Shown here: positions 1 to 7,525 of the stretch, in pieces
Numbering within the stretch: position 1 is the first letter of the stretch
Layout: every line of letters starts with the position of its first letter
Source: Eisenibacter elegans DSM 3317
GTDB taxonomy: Bacteria; Bacteroidota; Bacteroidia; Cytophagales; Microscillaceae
Assembly: GCF_000430505.1 (NCBI RefSeq)
Contig: NZ_AUMD01000012.1
Span: forward strand, 434,001 to 498,000
Length of the DNA stretch: 64,000 nt
Direction: 5' to 3'
Made by a program: the position numbers and the translations under genes
Notes under the pieces: model-generated
Told to the model about the DNA's origin: nothing
What the model saw: only the letters and a program-made list of their open reading frames with translations
The model's database searches: none

Positions 1-2
1 CG

Positions 3-170
3 GTAGTATTTACGACCAATGACATCGAAATCAATTGGGATGGCAAAACCAATAATGGAACTCCAGTAGCACCAGGGGCTTACTTTTATTCTGCCGTCGT
101 ACGTTTCATCACCTTACGACCCGAACAAGCCGTACAGGAATTAAAAGGATGGATAGAGCTGATTCGATAA
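3..170 (+). CDS. C-terminal fragment of a T9SS cargo protein (type B sorting domain)
   Basis: Only the last 55 residues are in the window; the gene begins upstream. The fragment has the layout of the gliding-motility-associated (CHU_C / type B) C-terminal domain: an INWDGKTNNGTPVAPGAYFY stretch (Trp-Asp-Gly, then Pro-x-Gly-x-Tyr-Phe-Tyr) followed by a final strand ending KGWIELIR just before the stop. In Bacteroidota such domains direct proteins through the type IX secretion system to the cell surface or medium. The identity of the cargo cannot be told from this piece. The reading frame is open from base 3 to the TAA at 168-170. Confidence 0.8.
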   Translation, partial: VVFTTNDIEINWDGKTNNGTPVAPGAYFYSAVVRFITLRPEQAVQELKGWIELIR

Positions 171-180
171 TTATTTATTA

Positions 181-262
181 GATTGACAATCGGGGATTTA
201 CGATGGATGATTTTAGATTGTCCATCGTCAATCTGAAATCGTCTATCGTACATCGTCCATTC
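181..262. repeat. Heptad-periodic inverted repeat between a T9SS gene and yidC
   Basis: The stretch is built from degenerate 7-base units of the form nnATCGT (ccatcgt, aaatcgt, ctatcgt, acatcgt). The left half, read on the opposite strand, contains the same kind of units (ccatcgt, aaatccc, cgattgt, caatc), so the block is roughly an inverted repeat that could fold. It lies just after the T9SS gene stop and about 100 bases before yidC. No coding sense was seen. It may act as a terminator-like or repetitive intergenic element; this is inference. Confidence 0.45.
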
Positions 263-363
263 CTAAACAAAGTGGATGAAAACTTGTGAAACAGCTTAGT
301 TTTTCGGAATTTTGCGAACGCTTTAATAGCGATGCTATCTTTTCACTATTCTGATTAACATCA

Positions 364-2220
364 ATGGATAAGAACCAAGCCATTGGGTTGGCTTTGATAT
401 TTGTGCTGTTGACGGTATACTTCCAATTCTTCGTACCACCACCAGAAGCAGCTCAAAACACAAACAACAAGCAAACTTCCCAACAAACCACCACTCAGGA
501 ACCACAACAACCTGTAGATACTTCTCAGAAAGATACAACTGCGCTTGTGCTGACCACAGACTCTGCCAAACAAGCACAGGCTGAATCAGCTTTAGGGGCT
601 TTTGCACGCTTTGCTGAAGGCAAGGAGAAGCAAATCCTGTTGCGCAACGAGCACCTCTCCTTGGTACTCTCTTCCAAAGGAGGAAAGATAGCACAGGTAA
701 CCTTGCTAGACCACCTCGACCAAAACAAAAAGCACATACAGTTGCTTGACCCGCGCAATAACCAAATGGCGCTTTTGGTCCAAACCAAAACAGGTAAAAG
801 CATCGACTTGTACAGCCTATACTTTGAGACCAGCGCCGCCGCCGAGGTCGTCGTTACCAAAGATAGCGCCACTGTCGTGTTCAGCCTTCCCCTAGGCAAT
901 GGCCAAGCTATAGAGCAAGTGTATACGCTCAAGCCTGATGCCTATACAGTAGACTATCACCTGCGCTTCAAAGGATTAGACAACGTGCTCAAGCCACAAC
1001 CTGCCGAACTACAATGGGCGGCACAACTGCGCAATACCGAGCCAGACATTACCCAAACACGTAATCAAACGACAGTAAACTATTATACTGCTACAGGCAG
1101 CTTTGATTATCTTAGCGAAAGCGCTATGGATGCCAAGGAAGCGAAGCCTGAGCAAGCCCTACACTGGATTGCTTTCAAACAAAAGTTTTTCTCCTCTGCA
1201 TTGATAGACTACCGCAAGGAGCTACAGCAAGCCAAACTCAACCAAGTAGGAGATGCAGATAACACCGAAATTCTCAAAACAGTAAGCGCATCTATCCAGC
1301 TTCCTTGGGAAACATTGAGCAAAGATGGTGGGCGCTATGCCTTCTTTTTCGGCCCCAACCGCTATTATGTCCTCCGTGATGTGAGTGATGGGTTTTATAA
1401 GAATGTTAACCTTGGCTGGCCGATTATCAATATCATCAGCCGGTTTGTCATTGTGCCGCTTTTTGCTTTCCTAGAAGGTGTTATTGGCAATTACGGCCTT
1501 ATCATCATCGTACTGGTCTTTCTGATTCGTTTGGTGCTCCTGCCGCTTTCGTACCGTTCTTACATCTCTATGGCCAAGATGCGCGTAATCAAGCCCGAAC
1601 TGGATGCCCTCAAGGAGCGCGTAGGTGACGATATGCAGGCAATGCAGCAAGAGCAGATGAAACTCTACCAACAGGTAGGCATCAACCCTCTCAGCGGATG
1701 TGTACCCGTACTCCTACAGATTCCGGTGCTCTTTGCGATGTTTACTTTCTTTCCTAATGCCATTGAGCTGCGCCAACAGGGCTTCTTATGGGCATCGGAC
1801 TTGTCGGTATATGACTCTATACTTACACTGCCCTTTGCTATTCCTTTCTATGGCAATCACGTCAGCTTGTTTACCATCCTGATGACGGTATCGACCCTAC
1901 TCGTAACGCTCTTCAATGCCGAAAACAGTCCTTCTGTCGATGGACCTATGAAGTCAGTACAGTATGTCATGCCAGTGATGTTCTTGTTCATCCTCAACTC
2001 CTTCCCTGCGGGTTTGAGCTTCTACTATTTGGTGTCTAACTTGTTTTCTATCGGACAGCAGTTTATCATTCGCCGATTTGTAGACGATGAAAAAATCAAG
2101 CTGATATTAGAAGAGAACCGCAAGAAGAACAAAAACAAGAAGAAGTCGGGCTTCCAGGAGCGACTCGAAGCTGCCATGAAAGCCCAAGAGAATATGAAGG
2201 GCAATAAGAAAGGCAAATAA
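364..2220 (+). CDS. yidC: Membrane protein insertase YidC
   Basis: 618-residue YidC/Oxa1-family insertase, which places proteins in the inner membrane alone or with SecYEG. The N-terminal membrane anchor (about residues 6-24) is followed by a Gln/Thr/Asn-rich linker and the large periplasmic beta domain typical of Gram-negative YidC (about 60-340). The conserved core follows, with the amphipathic segment and membrane helices from about 355 to 580, including LSGCVPVLLQIPVLFAMF. The Lys-rich tail (KKNKNKKKSG and onwards) is of the kind that contacts ribosomes. The length is normal for the phylum. The ATG at 364 is the natural start since the anchor follows at once. A strong terminator lies 32 bases after the stop. 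Confidence 0.97.
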   Translation: MDKNQAIGLALIFVLLTVYFQFFVPPPEAAQNTNNKQTSQQTTTQEPQQPVDTSQKDTTALVLTTDSAKQAQAESALGAFARFAEGKEKQILLRNEHLSLVLSSKGGKIAQVTLLDHLDQNKKHIQLLDPRNNQMALLVQTKTGKSIDLYSLYFETSAAAEVVVTKDSATVVFSLPLGNGQAIEQVYTLKPDAYTVDYHLRFKGLDNVLKPQPAELQWAAQLRNTEPDITQTRNQTTVNYYTATGSFDYLSESAMDAKEAKPEQALHWIAFKQKFFSSALIDYRKELQQAKLNQVGDADNTEILKTVSASIQLPWETLSKDGGRYAFFFGPNRYYVLRDVSDGFYKNVNLGWPIINIISRFVIVPLFAFLEGVIGNYGLIIIVLVFLIRLVLLPLSYRSYISMAKMRVIKPELDALKERVGDDMQAMQQEQMKLYQQVGINPLSGCVPVLLQIPVLFAMFTFFPNAIELRQQGFLWASDLSVYDSILTLPFAIPFYGNHVSLFTILMTVSTLLVTLFNAENSPSVDGPMKSVQYVMPVMFLFILNSFPAGLSFYYLVSNLFSIGQQFIIRRFVDDEKIKLILEENRKKNKNKKKSGFQERLEAAMKAQENMKGNKKGK

Positions 2221-2251
2221 GCCAAGTGTTTTTCAAATTACTACCTAAAAC

Positions 2252-2286
2252 AAAAGCCACCCCGGCGTTGTGTTGGGGTGGCTTTT
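2252..2286 (+). terminator. Rho-independent terminator after yidC
   Basis: Perfect 12-bp stem AAAAGCCACCCC / GGGGTGGCTTTT with an 11-base loop, starting 32 bases after the yidC stop. The flanking A and T runs allow it to work for transcripts from either side, so it may also stop the convergent phaB-like gene. Confidence 0.85.
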
Positions 2287-2364
2287 GATGTGCCTAGTGG
2301 TTTGTTTTATGCATGTGTTACTTCATACACGGATATTGCCAAGGTAGCCAAGCTGTGAGCGGGC

Positions 2365-3111
2365 TTAGTACATATGTTGACCACCATTGATAGCATAATT
2401 GGCACCAGTGATAAAGCCGGCCTTCTCAGAAGCTAGAAAAGATACTAGGTGGGCAATCTCCTCTGTGCCTCCCAAACGCCCCACAGGAATGCCCTCAATA
2501 ATTTGGTTACGTACTTCTTCGGCCACAGCCATCACCATATCAGTCGCCACATATCCGGGCGAAATAGTATTGACTGTAATGCCTTTGCGAGCCGTTTCTA
2601 CGGCCAAGGTTTTGGTAAAACCGTGCATCCCGGCCTTCGCTGCTGAGTAATTGGCTTGCCCAAACTGCCCTCGCTGCCCATTGACAGACGAGATGTTGAT
2701 AATACGCCCGTAGTTACGGGTGCGCATCCCGTCGATAAGGTGGCGGCAGCAGTTGAACACGCTCGTGAGGTTGGTCGCAATGACGGCATCCCAGTCTTCT
2801 TTACTCATCTTATGGAAAGGGCGGTCGCGGGTAATGCCCGCATTATTGACCAATACGTCCACAGAGCCTATTTTTTCTTCTATTTCCTTGACCATCATGC
2901 CCACGCTCTCATAGTCTGAAACATTGCCCTGAAACATATCAAAAGTATATCCGGCAGCCTGTTGGGCTTCATACCATTTTTTGGCCTTGTCCGGATTGTT
3001 AAAATTAGCCGCCACACGGAAGCCCTCATCGTGTAGTTTTTGGCAAATGGCAGTGCCCAGCCCTCCGGTAGATCCGGTTACTAAGGCAATACGGCGGTTG
3101 TTGTTGTCCAT
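2365..3111 (-). CDS. phaB: Acetoacetyl-CoA reductase (SDR family, PhaB/PhbB type)
   Basis: 248-residue classical short-chain dehydrogenase. The nucleotide-binding motif TGSTGGLG is at residues 12-19, NNAG at 89-92, the Ser at 141/142 and the catalytic pair Tyr155/Lys159 (YSAAK). The body and the ending GGQHMY resemble NADPH-dependent acetoacetyl-CoA reductases, which make (R)-3-hydroxybutyryl-CoA for polyhydroxybutyrate. FabG is a close relative, but the GQRGQFGQANYSAAKAG stretch favours PhaB. No PHA synthase gene is in this window, so the polymer role is inferred. The gene is divergent from the next SDR gene. Confidence 0.85.
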   Translation of the reverse strand: MDNNNRRIALVTGSTGGLGTAICQKLHDEGFRVAANFNNPDKAKKWYEAQQAAGYTFDMFQGNVSDYESVGMMVKEIEEKIGSVDVLVNNAGITRDRPFHKMSKEDWDAVIATNLTSVFNCCRHLIDGMRTRNYGRIINISSVNGQRGQFGQANYSAAKAGMHGFTKTLAVETARKGITVNTISPGYVATDMVMAVAEEVRNQIIEGIPVGRLGGTEEIAHLVSFLASEKAGFITGANYAINGGQHMY

Positions 3112-3356
3112 GATTGTTGAGATTTAGGTGGATTACACTGACGGTGTAGATTGATTTGTGTTGATGCTAATTTATCTTGGAATTTTTTTATTTGCAATGA
3201 TAAATGTCAGATTCCTGCTTATTAGCTATATATATTGAACAATAGCGCCAAGTCGGAACTTTGTAGGGGCTGAATATTGTTTTAGCTCTGAAATATTCGG
3301 TATGCCGAGCATTTTTACAGCCCAAGAAGAGCTGTACCAACCTTATTGCGAAAAGT

Positions 3357-4193
3357 ATGACAAAAATTAAGGACAAAACCGTTTTGATTACCGGCGGAGC
3401 TTCCGGGATTGGGCGTTTGATGGGTGAACGTATGCTAGAGCGCGGCGCAGCCAAGCTCGTCATCTGGGATATCAACGATGCGATGATGCAAGAGGTAGCG
3501 GAGGCATTTCGAGCACGCCAGTGGGAAGTATATACTTACAACGTAGACGTATCAGATGTAGAAGCCATCCAACAAGCTGCCGCCGCCGTCGAAAAAGAAG
3601 TAGGCACGGTAGATTTGCTCATCAACAACGCCGGTGTTGTTGTCGGAAAAGAGTTTGTGGAGCATAGCCATCATGATATCGATTTTACGATGAGCATCAA
3701 TACGGCTGCTCTGATGCATATTAGCTTGGCGTTTTTGCCTACGATGATTGCACAAGGATCGGGGCACATCATCAACATTGCCTCGGCGGCAGGGTTAGTA
3801 TCTAACCCCAAAATGGCCGTCTATTGCGCCAGCAAATGGGCTGTGATTGGCTGGTCGGATTCCCTTTGGCTAGAGCTAAAACAGAAACATCCCGGCATAA
3901 CAGTAAGCACTGTTACCCCTTATTATATCAATACCGGAATGTTTGACGGGGTACGCTCGCCTATCATTCCAATTATCTCGCCAGAGCTTGCCGTAGCCAA
4001 GATTTTGCGAGGTATTGAGCGCAACAAACGCTTTGTGCGCATGCCGGGCATTATCTACCTCTTGCCCTTGGTCAAGGGGCTACTCAGTGCCGGCCTGTTT
4101 GACTTAATAGTCGGCAAAGGAATGGGGGTATACAAAACAATGACCAACTTCAAAGGACGTAAAGCCACTCAGAAGACCGAGGTCAAAGCCTAA
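3357..4193 (+). CDS. SDR-family NAD(P)-dependent oxidoreductase
   Basis: 278 residues. Classical SDR features are visible: TGGASGIG at 12-19, NNAG at 90-93, Ser143 and the Tyr156/Lys160 pair (YCASK). The C-terminal part (about 205-278) is longer than in minimal SDRs and contains a hydrophobic stretch (MPGIIYLLPLVKGLLSAGLFDLIV) that may bind membrane or a lipid-like substrate, as in retinol- or dihydroxyacetone-phosphate-reductase-like SDRs. The substrate is not evident. It is transcribed divergently from the phaB-like gene, with 245 bases between them, and is followed by its own terminator. Confidence 0.85.
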   Translation: MTKIKDKTVLITGGASGIGRLMGERMLERGAAKLVIWDINDAMMQEVAEAFRARQWEVYTYNVDVSDVEAIQQAAAAVEKEVGTVDLLINNAGVVVGKEFVEHSHHDIDFTMSINTAALMHISLAFLPTMIAQGSGHIINIASAAGLVSNPKMAVYCASKWAVIGWSDSLWLELKQKHPGITVSTVTPYYINTGMFDGVRSPIIPIISPELAVAKILRGIERNKRFVRMPGIIYLLPLVKGLLSAGLFDLIVGKGMGVYKTMTNFKGRKATQKTEVKA

Positions 4194-4217
4194 GCCACTA
4201 TTGCCAAAAACAAAAAT

Positions 4218-4243
4218 AAGCCACTTCCTAAAAAGAGTGGCTT
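4218..4243 (+). terminator. Terminator after the SDR gene
   Basis: Stem AAGCCACT / AGTGGCTT with a 10-base loop followed by TT and a TA-rich run, 24 bases after the SDR stop. It sits between this gene and the convergent rpsT and may serve both. Confidence 0.7.
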
Positions 4244-4293
4244 TTATACTTTAGGCACTATACCTCATATAAGGCAGGCTGTACTGCTAAGGC

Positions 4294-4548
4294 TTAGGCA
4301 ATGTTGTTTACCAAGCGAGTCAATTTAGACTTGTTGTTGGCAGCTTTGTTTTTGTGGATGACATTCTTACGAGCCAAGCGGTCAAGCATAGCAGACACCT
4401 TCTTCAAAAGGTCTTGGGCTTCGTTTTTGTCTTTGCTGTTACGCAACTTCTTGATAAAAGTGCGTGTGGTTTTCACTTGAAAGCGGTTACGCAAACGCTT
4501 TTTTTCGTTGGCACGAATTCTCTTTAGTGCGGACTTATGATTTGCCAT
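4294..4548 (-). CDS. rpsT: 30S ribosomal protein S20
   Basis: 84 residues, very basic and helical, starting MANHKSALKRIRANEKKR, the hallmark of S20, which binds 16S rRNA early in 30S assembly. Length and sequence are normal for the family. It is a single-gene unit with a well-formed promoter 58 bases upstream of the ATG (see the promoter entry). Confidence 0.97.
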   Translation of the reverse strand: MANHKSALKRIRANEKKRLRNRFQVKTTRTFIKKLRNSKDKNEAQDLLKKVSAMLDRLARKNVIHKNKAANNKSKLTRLVNNIA

Positions 4549-4605
4549 TGCTCAATGAATATCTTCTGTGTATGAAAATTGGGTACTTGTTGCTTTTTAA
4601 GACCG

Positions 4606-4636
4606 CAAAGATAAGTGATGATATGTGAAAGTCAAA
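4606..4636 (-). promoter_or_regulatory. Bacteroidota-type promoter of rpsT
   Basis: On the minus strand the sequence reads TTTG, 19 bases, TATCTTTG. This matches the -33 TTTG / -7 TAnnTTTG signal known for the primary sigma factor of Bacteroidota with ideal spacing. The -7 box ends 57 bases before the rpsT start codon. Confidence 0.75.
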
Positions 4637-4670
4637 GGTTTTGCAGATAATTTCGCTGAAAATATTTGGT

Positions 4671-7121
4671 TTAGAGGCGAATACCTAGCACTGTGATATC
4701 ATCGCGTTGTTCTTGTCCACGGCTGTGCTGCTCTAAGAAATGCAAGAGGCAGTGTCGTTGCTCGTCTGTGGGAATAGGGGTGATGACTTTGAGCAGCAGC
4801 TCAAACTGGCTTTTGCCAAGGCTATGCCGCTTGTCGTCAGGAGCATCCATATAACCATCGGTAGCCAAAAACAGCATATCGTCAGGAGCCAAGACAAGCT
4901 CGTTGTTTTCGAAGGGGTATTCGTCGGCCGTACGGATACTGCCAATCGAGCGGCGTATACCATCTATCCGGTGTAGATGGCCTCCTTGGGTATAATACAG
5001 TGGCTGTTTGGCTCCGGCAAACCGGATGTGTATGTGTGTAGGGTTGTCAACAGCAGGGCTAAGCGTACAGAAACTGATATCCATCCCTTCGCGGTGGCCT
5101 GTTTGGCCTACTCCTTGCGAAAGTGCCATCTGTACTTGGCGGTCTAGTTCTTCGAGTACGGTTGCCGGGTCAAATATTTCGTTGGTATTGACAATTTCGT
5201 TGAGCAGTGCGTAAGCAATCATACTCATAAAAGCGCCGGGCACACCGTGGCCGGTACAGTCAATTACAGCCACAAACCGCTGTGTGCCGATTTGGCTCAC
5301 CCAATAAAAATCACCCGATACAATATCCTTGGGCAAATAAATGGCGAAATAGTCGCGGAAGGTCTCCCGCATACGGCTCTCAAACGGGAGCAATCCTTGT
5401 TGGATTACTTGGGCAGCCCGGATACTGGCGGTGATGTGTTCGTTGTTGCGTTCTATTTCTAGCTTTTGTGTCTCTATTTCGGCCTTTTGTTGGTTAATTT
5501 GTTTGTAGGCCTGTGCGTTTTTGAGTGCGATAGTGGTATAAATGGCAATATTGCGCAAGAGGTTGAGGTGATAATCTGTATAGGCACCTGTTTGTTTGCT
5601 CTGTACGCTAATCAGTCCAATGACCTGCTCCCCATCTATGAGTGGGAGGCAAATGATGGCATTGAGCAAATCGCCGGGTTTGTAGGCATCGAGGTCTGTA
5701 AAAAACCGTGAATACTGCGCTTGGATATCCGTCAAAAAAATCTCAGCTTTATTGAGAACACAATAATTAGAAAACCGTTGGCTATCAGTTACCTTTACTT
5801 TAAACCCGGGTACTTTTGTCCCCTCATAAAAATACAGTTCGTAGTTGAGGACCTTGTTTTCGGCATCATACACTCCAATAGCGACTTCATCTACATCCAT
5901 CAAATCCCGCAAATTGACATAGACCGATTCAGCGATGCGTTCCAAGGAGAGGTTGGTGGTGATGCTTCGCCCAATACTACCTAGCAGGGTGAGGTTGTTG
6001 TTGGTTTCTTTGAGTGTTTCGGCCTGTTGAGCAATCTCTTTGTTCTTGTCTTTCAGGGTACGATTGGCCTGATTACGCAACCTGAACATAAAGAACAGCA
6101 CCCCTACAATAATCAGTGTGAAGGCAATCGCCACTGTATAGATGCTGATATAGAGACTTTGGCGGTTTAGCTCTATATCTTTTTGTTGTAGAATGAAGCG
6201 GCTCATTTGCCCTTCCATTTTGAGCATTTCTACCTCCTTGCTGCCGCTACTGTCGTTGGCAATATTGCTGAGTAGTTCGTTGGAGTCTTCGCCGATATAG
6301 TTGGAGATAATGCGCCGGATAGCGAGGCCAAAATCACGGCTGTTGAGAAACGCGTTGAGTGGCTCGTCCCAATCGCTGTTTAGGGGCATAAAGAACGCCA
6401 AGCCCTCGTTACGACGACTGAATACCGGATGACGGCGGATATTAGCGCCTTTTTTTAGTTGCAACAAATAAGTAGGCAGTTGTAGATAGCCCCAATAATT
6501 AGGTTTTGTGCCAATGAGCCGCAACATCTCCTCCGAATTTGCTACAAGCTTGTAGGTCAAATCAGGAGCAAAGCCCTGTTGCATCTGTTGGAGATGTTTT
6601 TCGAAAGTAGAACCTTCGAGTGTAACGGCTTGTAGCTCGGGCAAACGGCGCAGAAACGCCTCTTCGTCGCTGATAAGTGGTACAGCTGCATTGCTGATAA
6701 TTACTTCTATATCTGGCAGGTAGGGGGCTGTGAATTTAACTTCTTTGCGGCGTGCTTCGGTGATTGTAACCGCACCTGTCCCGATGGTATTGGTGGAGGC
6801 CGTTTTTACGGTCTCATAGAATGCCTGAAAGTCTTCGATAAGCTCCCACTGAAGCGTTAGGTTGGTTTGGTACTTTTCTCGCACAAAAGCGACAAAGGCT
6901 TGTAACAACTCATATTCAATTCCGGCCAAATCATTGCCCTGACGATACACGAAAGGGTCATCTTCGTTGTAGATGACTATGAGAGTTCCTTGTTTTTTTT
7001 CGGATACGCTGCGCCAAGTCCCTTCGGTTTGTTGCCCAAAAGCATCAACAGCAAAGACACAAAGTAGCATAAATACCCCAAAGGCAGAGGCAAAAAAAGA
7101 TAATGTAAGGTTTCGATGCAT
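4671..7121 (-). CDS. Sensor phosphatase: periplasmic solute-binding domain, GAF and SpoIIE (PP2C) domains
   Basis: 816 residues. A signal peptide (about 1-29) precedes a family 3 periplasmic solute-binding domain (about 45-290; GTLIVIYNEDDPFVYRQGND, later TITEARRKEVKFTAPYL), of the kind that senses amino acids. A membrane helix follows at about 326-350, then a short coiled coil, a GAF domain (about 395-545), a second coiled coil and a SpoIIE/RsbU-type PP2C phosphatase (about 600-816). The metal-binding Asp621 lies in VIDCTGHGVPGAF and a second Asp in RDDITVLGIRL near the end. The likely role is to dephosphorylate an anti-sigma-factor antagonist or similar partner on ligand binding outside the membrane; no partner gene is adjacent. 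It stands alone between rpsT and the TonB receptor. Confidence 0.85.
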   Translation of the reverse strand: MHRNLTLSFFASAFGVFMLLCVFAVDAFGQQTEGTWRSVSEKKQGTLIVIYNEDDPFVYRQGNDLAGIEYELLQAFVAFVREKYQTNLTLQWELIEDFQAFYETVKTASTNTIGTGAVTITEARRKEVKFTAPYLPDIEVIISNAAVPLISDEEAFLRRLPELQAVTLEGSTFEKHLQQMQQGFAPDLTYKLVANSEEMLRLIGTKPNYWGYLQLPTYLLQLKKGANIRRHPVFSRRNEGLAFFMPLNSDWDEPLNAFLNSRDFGLAIRRIISNYIGEDSNELLSNIANDSSGSKEVEMLKMEGQMSRFILQQKDIELNRQSLYISIYTVAIAFTLIIVGVLFFMFRLRNQANRTLKDKNKEIAQQAETLKETNNNLTLLGSIGRSITTNLSLERIAESVYVNLRDLMDVDEVAIGVYDAENKVLNYELYFYEGTKVPGFKVKVTDSQRFSNYCVLNKAEIFLTDIQAQYSRFFTDLDAYKPGDLLNAIICLPLIDGEQVIGLISVQSKQTGAYTDYHLNLLRNIAIYTTIALKNAQAYKQINQQKAEIETQKLEIERNNEHITASIRAAQVIQQGLLPFESRMRETFRDYFAIYLPKDIVSGDFYWVSQIGTQRFVAVIDCTGHGVPGAFMSMIAYALLNEIVNTNEIFDPATVLEELDRQVQMALSQGVGQTGHREGMDISFCTLSPAVDNPTHIHIRFAGAKQPLYYTQGGHLHRIDGIRRSIGSIRTADEYPFENNELVLAPDDMLFLATDGYMDAPDDKRHSLGKSQFELLLKVITPIPTDEQRHCLLHFLEQHSRGQEQRDDITVLGIRL

Positions 7122-7430
7122 AGGCGCTCTATATACTAAAAAGATAGTCAGTAGTTGTGCTGCAAAAATAGCGCAGATGTGTTATCAAACATAATGAATT
7201 TATTTGATTAATCTTGTTTTTCGTCAAAAAATCCAAAAAAACGATGCTTTTCAGCCAGTATACAATCTGTGTGAGTGCTAAAATACAGAGATTGCCAAAA
7301 ATGGTAGATTGGGATATGGCAGGATTTTACGCGTTTTTAGTATGTGTATCCTACATCTTGACTAAGCTATTGGCAAGCACACAAAAATAATCACCTCAAA
7401 ATCAAAGATTTGTTGGCTTAATGATTAATT

Positions 7431-7445
7431 TGCAACGTTGTTGCA
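7431..7445. promoter_or_regulatory. Palindromic operator candidate upstream of the TonB receptor
   Basis: TGCAACGTTGTTGCA is a perfect inverted repeat of 6 bases with a 3-base centre, flanked by AT-rich sequence. It ends 9 bases before the -33 box of the promoter at 7455-7486. Position and form suit a dimeric repressor. TGCAAC/GTTGCA half-sites recall Fur-superfamily (Fur/Zur-like) operators, which would fit a metal or cofactor uptake receptor, but the regulator is inferred only. Confidence 0.5.
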
Positions 7446-7454
7446 TTATTAAAA

Positions 7455-7486
7455 TTTGGCTTGTTTGATTTTATTTTTTAGATTTG
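7455..7486 (+). promoter_or_regulatory. Bacteroidota-type promoter of the TonB receptor gene
   Basis: TTTG at 7455-7458, 20 bases, TAGATTTG at 7479-7486: an exact match to TTTG-N19/21-TAnnTTTG. The start codon at 7526 is 39 bases after the -7 box. This also rules out the upstream TTG at 7484 as start, since it lies within the -7 box. Confidence 0.8.
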
Positions 7487-7525
7487 CCAAAAAATAAGTT
7501 AAACCAATTCGCATATATAATTTTT

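Noticed and set aside
3188-3475. 95-codon minus-strand reading frame between the two SDR genes
   Set aside because: It overlaps the start of the well-supported SDR gene, and its sequence has no family resemblance or plausible start context.
7163-7193. Promoter of the SpoIIE-type gene
   Set aside because: Two -7-like boxes (minus strand TATTTTTG and TATGTTTG) exist, but no TTTG lies at the right distance for either.
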